A program made the position numbers and the translations under genes. Positions 44,258 through 52,340 of a stretch of DNA of 64,000 nt are shown piece by piece. Location: NCBI RefSeq assembly GCF_000721265.1, contig NZ_JOFZ01000001.1, positions 434,001 to 498,000 on the forward strand. Direction: 5' to 3'. The notes beneath the pieces were generated by a model. That model was given only the letters and a program-made list of their open reading frames with translations. It did no database searches and had not been told where the DNA came from. Source of the stretch: Streptomyces sp. NRRL F-5126 (lineage in GTDB: Bacteria; Actinomycetota; Actinomycetes; Streptomycetales; Streptomycetaceae). Numbering within the stretch: the stretch's first letter is position 1; the number at the start of each line of letters is the position of its first letter.

Positions 44258-45571
44258 ATGATGGGCAGACGGGCGCTCGGCAGGCGGTTCGGGTGGTTGT
44301 GGGCGTCGTACGCGGTCAGCGCGTACGGCACGGGGCTCGGTTTCGGGGCCTTTCCGCTGATCGCGATCCTCGTGCTGCACTCGGGTCCGACGCAGGTGGC
44401 CGCGCTGTCGGCCGCCGGCCGTGCGGTGGGCGCTGTGGTCGCGGTGCCGTTCGGCCCGTGGGTGGAGTTCCGCCGCAAGCGGCCGGTCATGGTGGCGATG
44501 GATCTGGTCCGCTTCGCGGCGCTGGCGTCGGTCCCGGCCGCGTTCGCGCTGGGGCTGCTCACCTTCGCCCAGCTCCTTCTCGTCTCCGTCGTCGCCGCCG
44601 CGGCCAACATCGCGTTCAAGGCGGCCAGCGGCGCTTACCTGAAGTCGCTGGTGGCGCCGGCCGACCTGCTCGTCGCGAACGGCCGCTTCGAGTCCACGAC
44701 CTGGACGGCGACGGTGGTCGGCCCTCCGCTCGGCGGGGCCGCGATCGGGCTGTTCGGGCCGGTGGCGACCGTGCTGGCCGACGCGGTCAGCCATCTGCTC
44801 TCGGCGCTGGGAATCCGCGCGGTCGGCGGCCGCGAGCCGCGACCCGCACGACCCGCACGGGCCGGTGCGGCGCGGCTGCGAGCGGGCGACCTGCTCGAAG
44901 GGTGGCGCCACATCCTCGCCCACCGCACGCTGCGCCCGCTGTTCCTCAACTCGATCGTGGTCAACGGCCTGATCATGGCCTCGGAGCCGCTGCTCGCCGT
45001 GCTCCTGCTCGGCCGCCTGGGGTTCGCGCCCTGGCAGTACGGTCTCGTGTTCGCGGCCCCCTGCGTCGGCGGCCTCGTCGGCTCGCGCCTCGCGAGCCGG
45101 CTCGTGACGCGGTTCGGGCAGCGCGAGGTGCTGCTCGTCAGCGGTGCGCTGCGTGCGTGCTGGCCGGTGGGGCTCGCGTTCGTGCAGCCCGGCGTCCCCG
45201 GAATGGTGCTCGTCATCGCCGTCCAGCTCGGTCTTGTCACGTGCTGCGGCGTCTTCAACCCCGTGCTGGCCACCTACCGGCTCGACCGCACCGACCCCGG
45301 CCGGGTCTCGCGCACCCTGTCGGCCTGGTCCGTCAGCAGCAGCGCCGCCATCGCGGCCATGACCGCCGCGTGGGGGCTGCTCGCGGCCGTCGCCGGCGCC
45401 CGCACCGCGATCGCGGCGGCCGGCGTCATCCTCCTCGCCACGCCGCTGCTGCTCCCGTGCCGCGTGAAGGGCCGTCACGGCGAGACCAGTGGGAACGGGG
45501 GCGGGGCCGGGACGCGGGACAGGGACGGGGACGCGAGCCCGGCGGCGCGGGAGGCCTCTGACAGGCCGTGA
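44258..45571 (+). CDS. MFS transporter, EntS-like (MFS_3 type)
   Basis: A 437-residue membrane transporter with about 11-12 helices. Its start RRFGWLWASYAVSAYGTGLG, with FRRKRPVMVAMDLVR and the VNGLIMASEPLLAVLLLG segment, places it in the group with exporters such as EntS. The last 40 residues are a polar tail (NGGGAGTRDRDGDASPA). It is divergent from a LysR gene likely to regulate it. Substrate is unknown; exporters of this class move siderophores or small secondary metabolites. Confidence 0.83.
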   Translation: MMGRRALGRRFGWLWASYAVSAYGTGLGFGAFPLIAILVLHSGPTQVAALSAAGRAVGAVVAVPFGPWVEFRRKRPVMVAMDLVRFAALASVPAAFALGLLTFAQLLLVSVVAAAANIAFKAASGAYLKSLVAPADLLVANGRFESTTWTATVVGPPLGGAAIGLFGPVATVLADAVSHLLSALGIRAVGGREPRPARPARAGAARLRAGDLLEGWRHILAHRTLRPLFLNSIVVNGLIMASEPLLAVLLLGRLGFAPWQYGLVFAAPCVGGLVGSRLASRLVTRFGQREVLLVSGALRACWPVGLAFVQPGVPGMVLVIAVQLGLVTCCGVFNPVLATYRLDRTDPGRVSRTLSAWSVSSSAAIAAMTAAWGLLAAVAGARTAIAAAGVILLATPLLLPCRVKGRHGETSGNGGGAGTRDRDGDASPAAREASDRP

Positions 45572-45671
45572 GAACCATGGATGGAACCCGCCGCGGCCCT
45601 GGTGGCGTTGTAGGGGGTGGCGGTAGCTTTCCGTACCGCCACCAGTGCACACGACGAAAGGGACAATTCCC

Positions 45672-46247
45672 ATGGCTGTAAGCCTGTCCAAGGGCGGCAA
45701 CGTCTCGCTCACGAAGGAGGCCCCCGGCCTCACCGCCGTCACGGTCGGCCTCGGCTGGGACGTCCGCACCACGACCGGCAAGGACTTCGACCTCGACGCC
45801 TCGGCGATCGCGGTGAAGCCCGACGGCAAGGTCCTCTCCGACGGCCACTTCGTCTTCTTCAACAACAAGTCCGCCCCGGACCAGTCCATCGTGCACACCG
45901 GCGACAACCTCACCGGCCAGGGCGAGGGCGACGACGAGCAGATCAACGTCAACCTCGCGGCCCTGCCCGCCGAGTGCGACAAGGTCGTCTTCCCCGTCTC
46001 CATCTACGACGCGGACAACCGCCAGCAGAACTTCGGCCAGGTGCGCAACGCCTACATCCGCGTCGTCAACCAGGCAGGCGGCACCGAGATCGCCCGCTAC
46101 GACCTGAGCGAGGACGCCGCGACCGAGACCGCCATGGTCTTCGGCGAGCTGTACCGCAACGGCGCCGAGTGGAAGTTCCGCGCCGTCGGCCAGGGCTACG
46201 CCTCCGGACTCGTCGGCATCGCGACCGACTTCGGCGTCAACCTCTGA
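45672..46247 (+). CDS. TerD-family stress protein
   Basis: A 191-residue protein of the TerD family, named for tellurite resistance; the proteins bind calcium and act in general stress and development in Streptomyces. [23 protein letters not shown] N-terminus, [29 protein letters not shown] and [20 protein letters not shown] are the family blocks with the acidic calcium-binding residues. ATG 45672 has AAAGGGA upstream. It stands alone; many such paralogues occur in this genus, so no symbol is given. Confidence 0.93.
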   Translation: MAVSLSKGGNVSLTKEAPGLTAVTVGLGWDVRTTTGKDFDLDASAIAVKPDGKVLSDGHFVFFNNKSAPDQSIVHTGDNLTGQGEGDDEQINVNLAALPAECDKVVFPVSIYDADNRQQNFGQVRNAYIRVVNQAGGTEIARYDLSEDAATETAMVFGELYRNGAEWKFRAVGQGYASGLVGIATDFGVNL

Positions 46248-46333
46248 ACGGTCCGGCGACGGGCCGACGGGGCCCGGCGACGGCTCGGCATGTGCGTGGG
46301 GGTCCGGCTGCGACCGGGCCCCTCGCGTCGGCC

Positions 46334-46440
46334 GCGTATGCGGCCTGGCACGGTATGCGGCCCGGCACGGTATGCGGCCCGGCACGGTAAGCGGCCCGGC
46401 ACGGTATGCGGCCCGGCACGGTAAGCGGCCCGGCACGGCC
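46334..46440. repeat. 17-base tandem repeat, about 6.5 copies
   Basis: Units CGGTATGCGGCCCGGCA (or CGGTAAGCGGCCCGGCA) start at 46334, 46351, 46368, 46385, 46402, 46419 and 46436. The period is exact and two forms alternate. The array lies in the 190-base gap between convergent terD-like and peptidase genes and stops at the peptidase stop codon. Confidence 0.9.
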
Positions 46441-47873
46441 TACGGCTCCGGCTTGCCCTGCCCGTACAGCCACGGCCGCCACACCTCAGCCGCAAGCCGC
46501 TTGCCGGCCTGGCCCGCCTGCTGCTCCGCGTACGCCGTGAAGTCCGCCGTCGTCGCGTTCCCGTAGCGGTGCGCGCGCGGCCAGCCGCGCAGGATCCGGA
46601 AGAACGCGGCGTCGCCGACCACCTCGCGCAGCCGCTGCAGGACCATCGCGCCGCGCCCGTACACCGGGGGCCGCGAGATGTCGGCGGCCGTGGGCGGATC
46701 GGCGGGCGGGAACGCCCAGTTCGCGTCGGACGCGTACGCGTCGGCGAAGCTGCGCGCGAGCGGCACGCGGTCCTTGCCGGCGCGGCTGTCGAGCCACAGC
46801 CACGTCCCGTACGTGGCGAAGCCCTCGTTCAGCCACATGTCACGCCAGCTCGCCGGGGTCACGCAGTCGCCGTACCACTGGTGGGCCATCTCGTGCACGA
46901 GCGTGGCCGTGCCCTCGGGGCCCGGCAGGAACGGGCGGTTCTGCGTCTCCAGGGCGTACCCCGAGTCGCCGGTGCGGCCGATGATCACACCGGTTGACGA
47001 GAACGGGTAGGGCCCGAACGTCTTCTCCTCCCACGCCACGATCCCCGGCAGGGCGTCGAGCAGCCGCTTGCCGCCCGCACCGGCCTGCGGATCGGTCGCG
47101 GTGAAGGCGGTGAGTGCGCGACCGCCGCCGCCGGCGCGCGCGAGGCGCGTGCGGTGCGTCGCGTACGGGCCGATCACCAGCGTCGCCAGATAGCTCGCCA
47201 TCGGATGCGCCGTGTGCCAGGTGTAGGTGGTGCGCCCCTCGTGGCGGCGCGTCGCGCGCAGTTCGCCGTTGGACAGCGCCGTGAGCCCCTCGGGCACGCT
47301 GACGCTGATGTCGTACGTGGCCTTGTCGCCCGGGCGGTCGTCGGACGGGAACCACGCCATGGCGCCGGTCGGTTCGCCGAGCGCGGCGACGCGGCGTCCG
47401 CCGTCGGACGCGAGCCACCCCTCCTGCGAGCCGTCGGGGTCGGTGATCCGGCGCGGCACGCCCGCGTAGTGCACGACGGCGTGGAAGGACCGGCCGGGTG
47501 CCGGGGCGTGGCGCGGGCGCAGCGTCAGCTTCGTGGCGGACCGGGTGACGGCGGCGGGGTCGCCGTCCACGGACGCCGACGAGACGTTCATTCCGTCGAG
47601 GTCGAGGGAGAGCGAGCCGAGTCTCCTGTTCGCGCGTGCCGTGATCTCGGCGGTGCCGGTGAGCCGGCCGGTGGCCGGCGCGTACGAGAGGGTGAGGGCG
47701 TAGTGGGTGGCGTCGTAGTCCCGGCTGCCGATGGGGAAGTACGGGTCGCCCGCGCCGGGGAGGCGGCCGACGCCGCTCGACCCGGAGCATGCCACCAGGA
47801 CGAGGGCGACGGCAAGGGGCGCGGCGGCGGCGCGGGTGAGGGGCGCACGCCCCCGGCGTATTCGGGTGGCCAC
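46440..47873 (-). CDS. M1-family metallopeptidase, lipoprotein
   Basis: A 477-residue secreted zinc aminopeptidase. The signal peptide ends in a lipobox-like LVACSG, so it is probably membrane-anchored outside the cell. HEMAHQWYGD is the HExxH zinc site and NEGFATYGTWLW supplies the third ligand; the N-terminal part is the usual beta-saddle domain (YALTLSYAPATGRLTG). M1 enzymes trim N-terminal residues from peptides. GTG 47873 starts inside the signal-peptide region. It is convergent with the terD-like gene. Confidence 0.9.
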   Translation of the reverse strand: MATRIRRGRAPLTRAAAAPLAVALVLVACSGSSGVGRLPGAGDPYFPIGSRDYDATHYALTLSYAPATGRLTGTAEITARANRRLGSLSLDLDGMNVSSASVDGDPAAVTRSATKLTLRPRHAPAPGRSFHAVVHYAGVPRRITDPDGSQEGWLASDGGRRVAALGEPTGAMAWFPSDDRPGDKATYDISVSVPEGLTALSNGELRATRRHEGRTTYTWHTAHPMASYLATLVIGPYATHRTRLARAGGGGRALTAFTATDPQAGAGGKRLLDALPGIVAWEEKTFGPYPFSSTGVIIGRTGDSGYALETQNRPFLPGPEGTATLVHEMAHQWYGDCVTPASWRDMWLNEGFATYGTWLWLDSRAGKDRVPLARSFADAYASDANWAFPPADPPTAADISRPPVYGRGAMVLQRLREVVGDAAFFRILRGWPRAHRYGNATTADFTAYAEQQAGQAGKRLAAEVWRPWLYGQGKPEP

Positions 47874-48019
47874 GCGCTGATCGTAAGCAGGACCAGGCGC
47901 CTTCGCAGTGGCTGCGGCCGCACGGGATGTGCGGGCCGTGCGGCCCGCACGCCCAGCCGCACGCGGGCATCGCCCGATCGGCGCAACGGCGTGGCCGGGC
48001 GGCATGGCACGATCGGCGA

Positions 48020-48517
48020 GTGCTCGACATCGGCTACTCGCTCTCCCGCCGCTTCCCCGACCCGCCGCAGACGGACTACCGCACGGCGGACTCGCGCGCG
48101 CTGCGCCACGACCTGTTCTGCGGGGATGTGTACCTCGCCGACACCGCGGCCGACCGGGAGCTGTCCACAGCCTGGGGATGGGTGCCCGTGCTCGACTTCG
48201 CGTGGGCGCTGTGCGACATCGTGGAGCGGCTCGACCGCGACCCACGCGGCAGCCGCGCCTCCCGCCCGCAGCACGCGGAACTCGACTTCACCGAGTCGAG
48301 CGACCGCATGCTCTTCACGCGGCGCTTCGGCTGGGTGGACGTGGAGGCCGACTGGACAGCGGGCGACGAACCGCCGCTCACGTTCAACCACGGCCTGCTG
48401 CGGCGCGAGGCACGGGACTTCCTGCACGACCTGATCGCCGACCTCACCGACATGCACGAGGGCCTGGCGGGCAACGTGCTGGTGTGGGACCTGCAAGCGC
48501 GGTTCCCCCGCACGTAG
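48020..48517 (+). CDS. conserved hypothetical protein (Streptomyces type)
   Basis: A 165-residue protein without a family signature I recognise. It has a compact look, with YRTADSRALRHDLFCGDVYL and LDFTESSDRMLFTRRFGWVD, then a helical end LLRREARDFLHDLIADLTDM. Proteins of this size with DxLF and WGW patterns are widespread in Streptomyces and may be small stress or secretion-linked proteins. GTG 48020 is used. It lies 95 bases before the DJ-1 family gene in the same direction and could form an operon. Confidence 0.7.
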   Translation: MLDIGYSLSRRFPDPPQTDYRTADSRALRHDLFCGDVYLADTAADRELSTAWGWVPVLDFAWALCDIVERLDRDPRGSRASRPQHAELDFTESSDRMLFTRRFGWVDVEADWTAGDEPPLTFNHGLLRREARDFLHDLIADLTDMHEGLAGNVLVWDLQARFPRT

Positions 48518-48612
48518 CGGCCGCTCGGCCGCCGGGTCGTGGGCCCGCGCCTGCGGCGCCCGGCCCGCGCGATCGCGGGGTTCCGCGAGGCGGCGTCTGC
48601 TTGGATCGGCGT

Positions 48613-49215
48613 ATGAGCGAAGAAGCCACGCGGAACATCGGGATCCTGCTGTTCCCGGACGTCGAGGAGCTGGACGCCATAGGCCCGTGGGAGGTACTCG
48701 CGTTCTGGACGCGTACCTTCCCGGGTGACGGGTGGCGCGTGTTCTGCCTCTCCGCCGACGGTGCCCCCGTGACGTGCTCGAAGGGGCTCACCGTCCAGGC
48801 GCACCACTCGATGGCCGACACACCGCCGCTGGACGTGCTGCTCCATCCCGGCGGCATGGGGACGCGCCCGCTGCTCCGCGACGAGCGGCACGTGGAGTGG
48901 GTGCGCTCGCAGCGGCGCGCGGTCCCGCTGATGACGAGCGTGTGCACGGGGTCGCTCGTCTACGCGGCTGCCGGGCTGCTGGCCGGGCGGCCCGCCACCA
49001 CGCACTGGGGCTCGCTCGAACTGCTCGCGGAGCTCGACCCGACGATCGACGTGCGCGCCGACGATCGGTTCGTCGACGACGGCGACGTCGTCACCTCGGC
49101 CGGCGTCTCGGCCGGCATCGACATGGCTCTGCACCTCGTCGCGCGGCTGGCCTCCACCGAGCGGGCGCGCGAGGTGCGGCGCGGCATCCAGTACGACCCG
49201 CGGCCGCCGGTCTGA
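48613..49215 (+). CDS. DJ-1/PfpI-family protein
   Basis: A 200-residue protein of the DJ-1/PfpI superfamily, which includes small deglycases, chaperones and regulators. The nucleophilic Cys is in SVCTGSLVYAAAG, and ILLFPDVEELDAIGP is the start of the fold, here of the GATase1-like or isonitrile-hydratase-related branch (THWGSLELL). No helix-turn-helix tail is present. Function in Streptomyces is unknown. ATG 48613 is used. Confidence 0.87.
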   Translation: MSEEATRNIGILLFPDVEELDAIGPWEVLAFWTRTFPGDGWRVFCLSADGAPVTCSKGLTVQAHHSMADTPPLDVLLHPGGMGTRPLLRDERHVEWVRSQRRAVPLMTSVCTGSLVYAAAGLLAGRPATTHWGSLELLAELDPTIDVRADDRFVDDGDVVTSAGVSAGIDMALHLVARLASTERAREVRRGIQYDPRPPV

Positions 49216-49574
49216 GACGCCCGGCAGGCGCGGGACGGGCGCGGGACAGGCGCGGGGACAAGACGCCCGATTTACGGGCGATTACCGGCCGAGTGGGGAG
49301 CGTCCCAGGCCGGGTGTGCGTCGACGCCCTGCGGTCTCCGGCCCGCCCGGACGTACCGCACGCGGCGTAAACCAGCCACCCGGCGGGGATCCACCGGCGG
49401 GTTTCTGTGATACGAGGAAGGGGGCGAGAAACGCAGGTCGAGCGCTCCCCCGCTCCGCCCGCGCACCGCCCCGGGCGGCCGCTCCCGCACCTGAAACGGG
49501 AGCGGCCGCCGCCTGCGGGGTGCCGCACCGCGGCTCGAGGCCGGCCCCGGCGTCTCTGTCACCACGTCCTTCGA
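49216..49574. other. gene-free gap with a strong hairpin before sigK
   Basis: No supportable gene between the DJ-1-like gene and the sigK promoter. The segment has G/C-rich short repeats just after 49216 and a perfect 13-bp hairpin (49475-49509). Confidence 0.55.
49475..49509. terminator. perfect 13-bp hairpin, probable terminator
   Basis: Arms GCGGCCGCTCCCG and CGGGAGCGGCCGC enclose nine bases. It is 260 bases past the DJ-1-like gene and 66 bases before the SigK promoter, so it can shield sigK from read-through. Confidence 0.6.
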
Positions 49575-49602
49575 CCAATCCCGCCCGACCGTGGCGACGA
49601 AG
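49575..49602 (+). promoter_or_regulatory. candidate SigK promoter of sigK
   Basis: CCAATC (49575-49580), 16 bases, ACGAAG (49597-49602). The CCAATC/CGAA pattern recurs before two other operons of the same locus and resembles the mycobacterial SigK consensus (CCATCC, about 16-17 bases, CCGAAT, from memory). Transcription would start near 49609, leaving a 54-base leader with GGAGGAG. Confidence 0.6.
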
Positions 49603-49662
49603 AACCATTGACGTTCTGCGGACGAAGCCGCGTGCGAAAGACCCCATCCGGAGGAGAGCCGC

Positions 49663-50247
49663 GTGAAAGAGGCCGTTCATATCGGCGGGCCCGTGCCCGT
49701 GGGGCCGGATCTGGAGGAGTTGCTCGGCCACGTGGCCCGCGGCGACCAGGATGCCTTCTCACGCGTCTACGACATGGTGTGCGGGCCCGTTCTCGGGCTG
49801 GTGCGCTCGGTGCTGCGCGACCCGGCGCAGTCCGAGGAGGTCACCCAGGAGGTGCTGCTCGAGGTCTGGCGCACGGCGGCCAGGTTCCGGCACGACAAGG
49901 GCAGCGGCATGACGTGGGTGCTGACCCTCGCGCACCGGCGTGCCGTGGACCGCGTGAGGTCCGTGCAGGCCGCGAGCGACCGCGAGGAGAAGGCCGCGCT
50001 GCTTGCACGCACGCCGTCCTTCGACGAGGTCACCGAGCAGGTGGAGGCAAGGCTCGAACGCGAGCAGGTGCGGCGCTGCCTGCGCACCCTCACGGAACTC
50101 CAGCGGCAGTCCGTAACGCTCGCGTACTACCAGGGACTGCTCTACCGGGAGGTCGCCGAGCTGCTCTCGGTGCCGCTCGGCACCGTCAAGACGCGACTGC
50201 GTGACGGCCTGATCCGACTGCGTGACTGCCTGGGGGTGTCGGTATGA
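49663..50247 (+). CDS. sigK: ECF sigma factor SigK
   Basis: A 194-residue ECF sigma factor. Region 2 is LLGHVARGDQDAFSRVYDMV to RDPAQSEEVTQEVLLEVWRT, and region 4 has LLYREVAELLSVPLGTVKTR as the -35-recognising helix. The next gene is its anti-sigma factor, overlapping by ATGA, so the pair is made together. The neighbourhood (Mo oxidoreductase, Fas1 protein, FAD/DUF1365/CFA/DUF1295 operon) matches the mycobacterial SigK locus. GTG 49663 has GGAGGAG six bases upstream. Confidence 0.92.
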   Translation: MKEAVHIGGPVPVGPDLEELLGHVARGDQDAFSRVYDMVCGPVLGLVRSVLRDPAQSEEVTQEVLLEVWRTAARFRHDKGSGMTWVLTLAHRRAVDRVRSVQAASDREEKAALLARTPSFDEVTEQVEARLEREQVRRCLRTLTELQRQSVTLAYYQGLLYREVAELLSVPLGTVKTRLRDGLIRLRDCLGVSV

Positions 50248-50996
50248 CCACCGCTGATCTGCACACCCTGACCGGTGCCTACGCGCTGCACGCGCTGGGC
50301 CCCGAGGAGCGTGCCGAGTTCGAGCGCCATCTCCTCGCCTGCCCGGCCTGCGCGCAGGAGGTCGCCGAGCTGTCGGCCACCGCCACGCGGCTCGGCCTCG
50401 CCGTGTCCCTCGTCCCGCCCGACCACCTCAAGCAGCGGGTGCTCCAGCGCGTCGCGACCGAGCGCCAGCTGCCGCCCGAGGTGGCGACGTCGGCGCGGCC
50501 GGGCGCGGGCGGCCGGCGCCGGCGCGCGTTGACGCGGTGGGCGCTCGCGGCGTGCGTCGCGGGGGCGGCTGCACTCGGCGGCGTGGCCGTCTGGCAGCAC
50601 CAGGAGGCCCAGGACGCCCGCGCCCAGGCGCAGAGCGCCATACGGGACTCGCGCGACCTGGCAGCAGTGCTGTCCGCGCCTGACGCACAGACCACGGCGG
50701 GCAGGCTCAGCGACGGCGCGACCGGCACGGTCGTCGTCTCCCGCTCGCAGGACAGAGCGGCGTTCATCGCGTCAGGGCTGCCGAAGCCGCCCAGCGGCAA
50801 GACGTACCAGCTCTGGTACGACGACGCGGGCACGATGCGCTCCGCCGGGCTGCTCAACCCGTCGGCCGCCTCGCAGGCGGTGCTGCTGACGGGCCACGTC
50901 GGGCAGGCGTCCGCCATGGGCATCACAGTGGAACCGGCGGGGGGCTCCCCCGCGCCGACGACGACTCCGCTCGCCCTGATGAAGTTCCCGGCGTAG
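50244..50996 (+). CDS. rskA: membrane anti-sigma factor RskA
   Basis: A 250-residue anti-SigK factor. The N-terminal zinc-binding anti-sigma domain contains HLLACPACAQE (H-x3-C-x2-C), one transmembrane helix (WALAACVAGAAALGGVAVW) follows near residue 100, and the outer domain ends in KTYQLWYDDAGTMRSAGLLN. It holds SigK at the membrane until signal-driven proteolysis cuts it. ATG 50244 lies inside the sigK stop (ATGA). The same gene order is seen in mycobacteria. Confidence 0.93.
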   Translation: MTTADLHTLTGAYALHALGPEERAEFERHLLACPACAQEVAELSATATRLGLAVSLVPPDHLKQRVLQRVATERQLPPEVATSARPGAGGRRRRALTRWALAACVAGAAALGGVAVWQHQEAQDARAQAQSAIRDSRDLAAVLSAPDAQTTAGRLSDGATGTVVVSRSQDRAAFIASGLPKPPSGKTYQLWYDDAGTMRSAGLLNPSAASQAVLLTGHVGQASAMGITVEPAGGSPAPTTTPLALMKFPA

Positions 50997-51010
50997 CCGG
51001 GCCGTCCCAC

Positions 51011-51508
51011 CTAGGAACCGGTCCAGGAGATCGCGAAGTACTTCAGGCGTTCGTCCTCACCCGCGGGACGCATGCCGGCTGCCGTCATGACGTGGTGGGA
51101 CGGGGTGTTGTCGTGGTCGGCGTCGCCCTTCACGGACGTGACGCCGTGCTCCCGCGCGAACCGCAGCAGTTCACGCAGGGCTTCGGAGGCGTAGCCCCTG
51201 CCCCGCGCCGACGGGACGAGGCCGTAGCCGATGGTGACGCCGCCGTTCCCGTCCGGGGGCCCGTGGAAGCCGAGGCCGCCGATCGCCCGGCCGTCCTCGC
51301 TGCGGCGGATCTCGTAGTTGCCGAACGGCCGCGGATCGCCGGTGGCGGCGCAGGCCTCCAGGAAGCGCCTGGCGGCGATCACATCGCCAGGGGTGGGATA
51401 GCCGGGCGCCCATAGGTCGCCGCCGTCCACCTCGCCCGACACGACGCGCCCGGCCTCGCCGGCGGTCATCGGATGCAGTATGAGCCGCGCTGTCACAAGT
51501 GGGTCCAC
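51011..51508 (-). CDS. GNAT-family N-acetyltransferase
   Basis: A 165-residue acetyltransferase. The acetyl-CoA motif is GLVPSARGRGYASEALRELL, with R-x2-G-x-G/A, preceded by the usual NYEIRRSEDGRAIGGLGFHG strands. It resembles the RimJ/RimL type that acetylates amino acids or small amines. GTG 51508 (MDPLVTARL) is used; GTG 51541 or GTG 51496 are alternatives. It lies convergent with rskA, 14 bases away, and its relation to the SigK locus is unclear. Confidence 0.85.
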   Translation of the reverse strand: MDPLVTARLILHPMTAGEAGRVVSGEVDGGDLWAPGYPTPGDVIAARRFLEACAATGDPRPFGNYEIRRSEDGRAIGGLGFHGPPDGNGGVTIGYGLVPSARGRGYASEALRELLRFAREHGVTSVKGDADHDNTPSHHVMTAAGMRPAGEDERLKYFAISWTGS

Positions 51509-51587
51509 ACCGGCGAGGAGTATCACGCGGGAGAACCGCACCGCACGCGAATTGCGGTGCGGTGCGGCGCGATTCGCCTGCGGTTTC

Positions 51588-52247
51588 TCAGTTCTTCGGC
51601 GGCATCAGAACACTGTCGATGATGTACACGGTCGCGTTCGCGGTCGGCACGTTGCCGCAGACGATGTTCGCCGTCTTGTTCACCTTGAACGACTGGCCGG
51701 AGCCCGACGTCATGACCTTCTGCTTCTCCAGGGTGGTGAAGGAGCCGTTGGACAGCTGCGACGGCGTGACCTTCTGGCCCACCACGTGGTAGGTGAGGAT
51801 CTTCGTCAGCATCGCCTTGTTGCTGAGGACCTTGTCCAGCTGCGCCTTCGGGATCTTCGCGAACGCCTCGTTGGTGGGCGCGAAGACCGTGATGTTCTTC
51901 GCGTTGTTCAGCGTGTCGACGAGTCCGGCCTTCTTCACGGCCGTCACCAGCGTGGACAGGTCGGGGTTGTTCGACGCGGCGGTGGCCACAGGGTCCTTCG
52001 CCATGCCGTTGAAGCTGCCCGCGCCGGACTTCGGGACGGACGAACAGGCGGGGCCGAACGGCTGGTCCATCGCCGTGCTGGACGCGGACGTGGAGGGCAT
52101 GGCGGCGGACGACGAGGAAGCCGCGGAGGCGCCGGAACCGCTGCTGTTGCTCTTGCCGCTGTCGCTCGAGCACGCGGTGAGGACCACAGGCAGCGTGATG
52201 GCGGTGGCGGCGAGGGCGGCGGTGCGCTGGAATCGCTTGGCGAGCAT
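51588..52247 (-). CDS. fasciclin (FAS1)-domain lipoprotein, MPT70/MPT83 type
   Basis: A 219-residue secreted protein. The signal peptide ends in a lipobox (LTACSS), a Ser/Ala-rich linker follows, and the C-terminal 130 residues form one FAS1 domain (LSTLVTAVKKAGLVDTLNNA, ITVFAPTNEAFAKIP, LLTYHVV-type block TKILTYHVVGQ, then VYIIDSVLMPPK). It resembles the mycobacterial MPT70/MPT83 proteins, classic SigK targets. It follows the Mo oxidoreductase gene on the minus strand by 93 bases and probably shares its SigK promoter. Its leader has a hairpin at 52267-52286. Confidence 0.93.
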   Translation of the reverse strand: MLAKRFQRTAALAATAITLPVVLTACSSDSGKSNSSGSGASAASSSSAAMPSTSASSTAMDQPFGPACSSVPKSGAGSFNGMAKDPVATAASNNPDLSTLVTAVKKAGLVDTLNNAKNITVFAPTNEAFAKIPKAQLDKVLSNKAMLTKILTYHVVGQKVTPSQLSNGSFTTLEKQKVMTSGSGQSFKVNKTANIVCGNVPTANATVYIIDSVLMPPKN

Positions 52248-52266
52248 GGCACTTCTCCTTCTGGAC

Positions 52267-52286
52267 GGCGCACCTCTTCGTGCGCC
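52267..52286 (-). terminator. hairpin in the leader of the FAS1 gene
   Basis: GGCGCAC and GTGCGCC (7 bp) enclose six bases, between the Mo oxidoreductase stop and the FAS1 start. It could be a weak terminator or a leader structure limiting read-through. Confidence 0.4.
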
Positions 52287-52340
52287 GAGGGGGGTTGGGG
52301 TTGGGCGTGACGTCGTTGTTTCGTGGAGCGGGCGGCCGGT

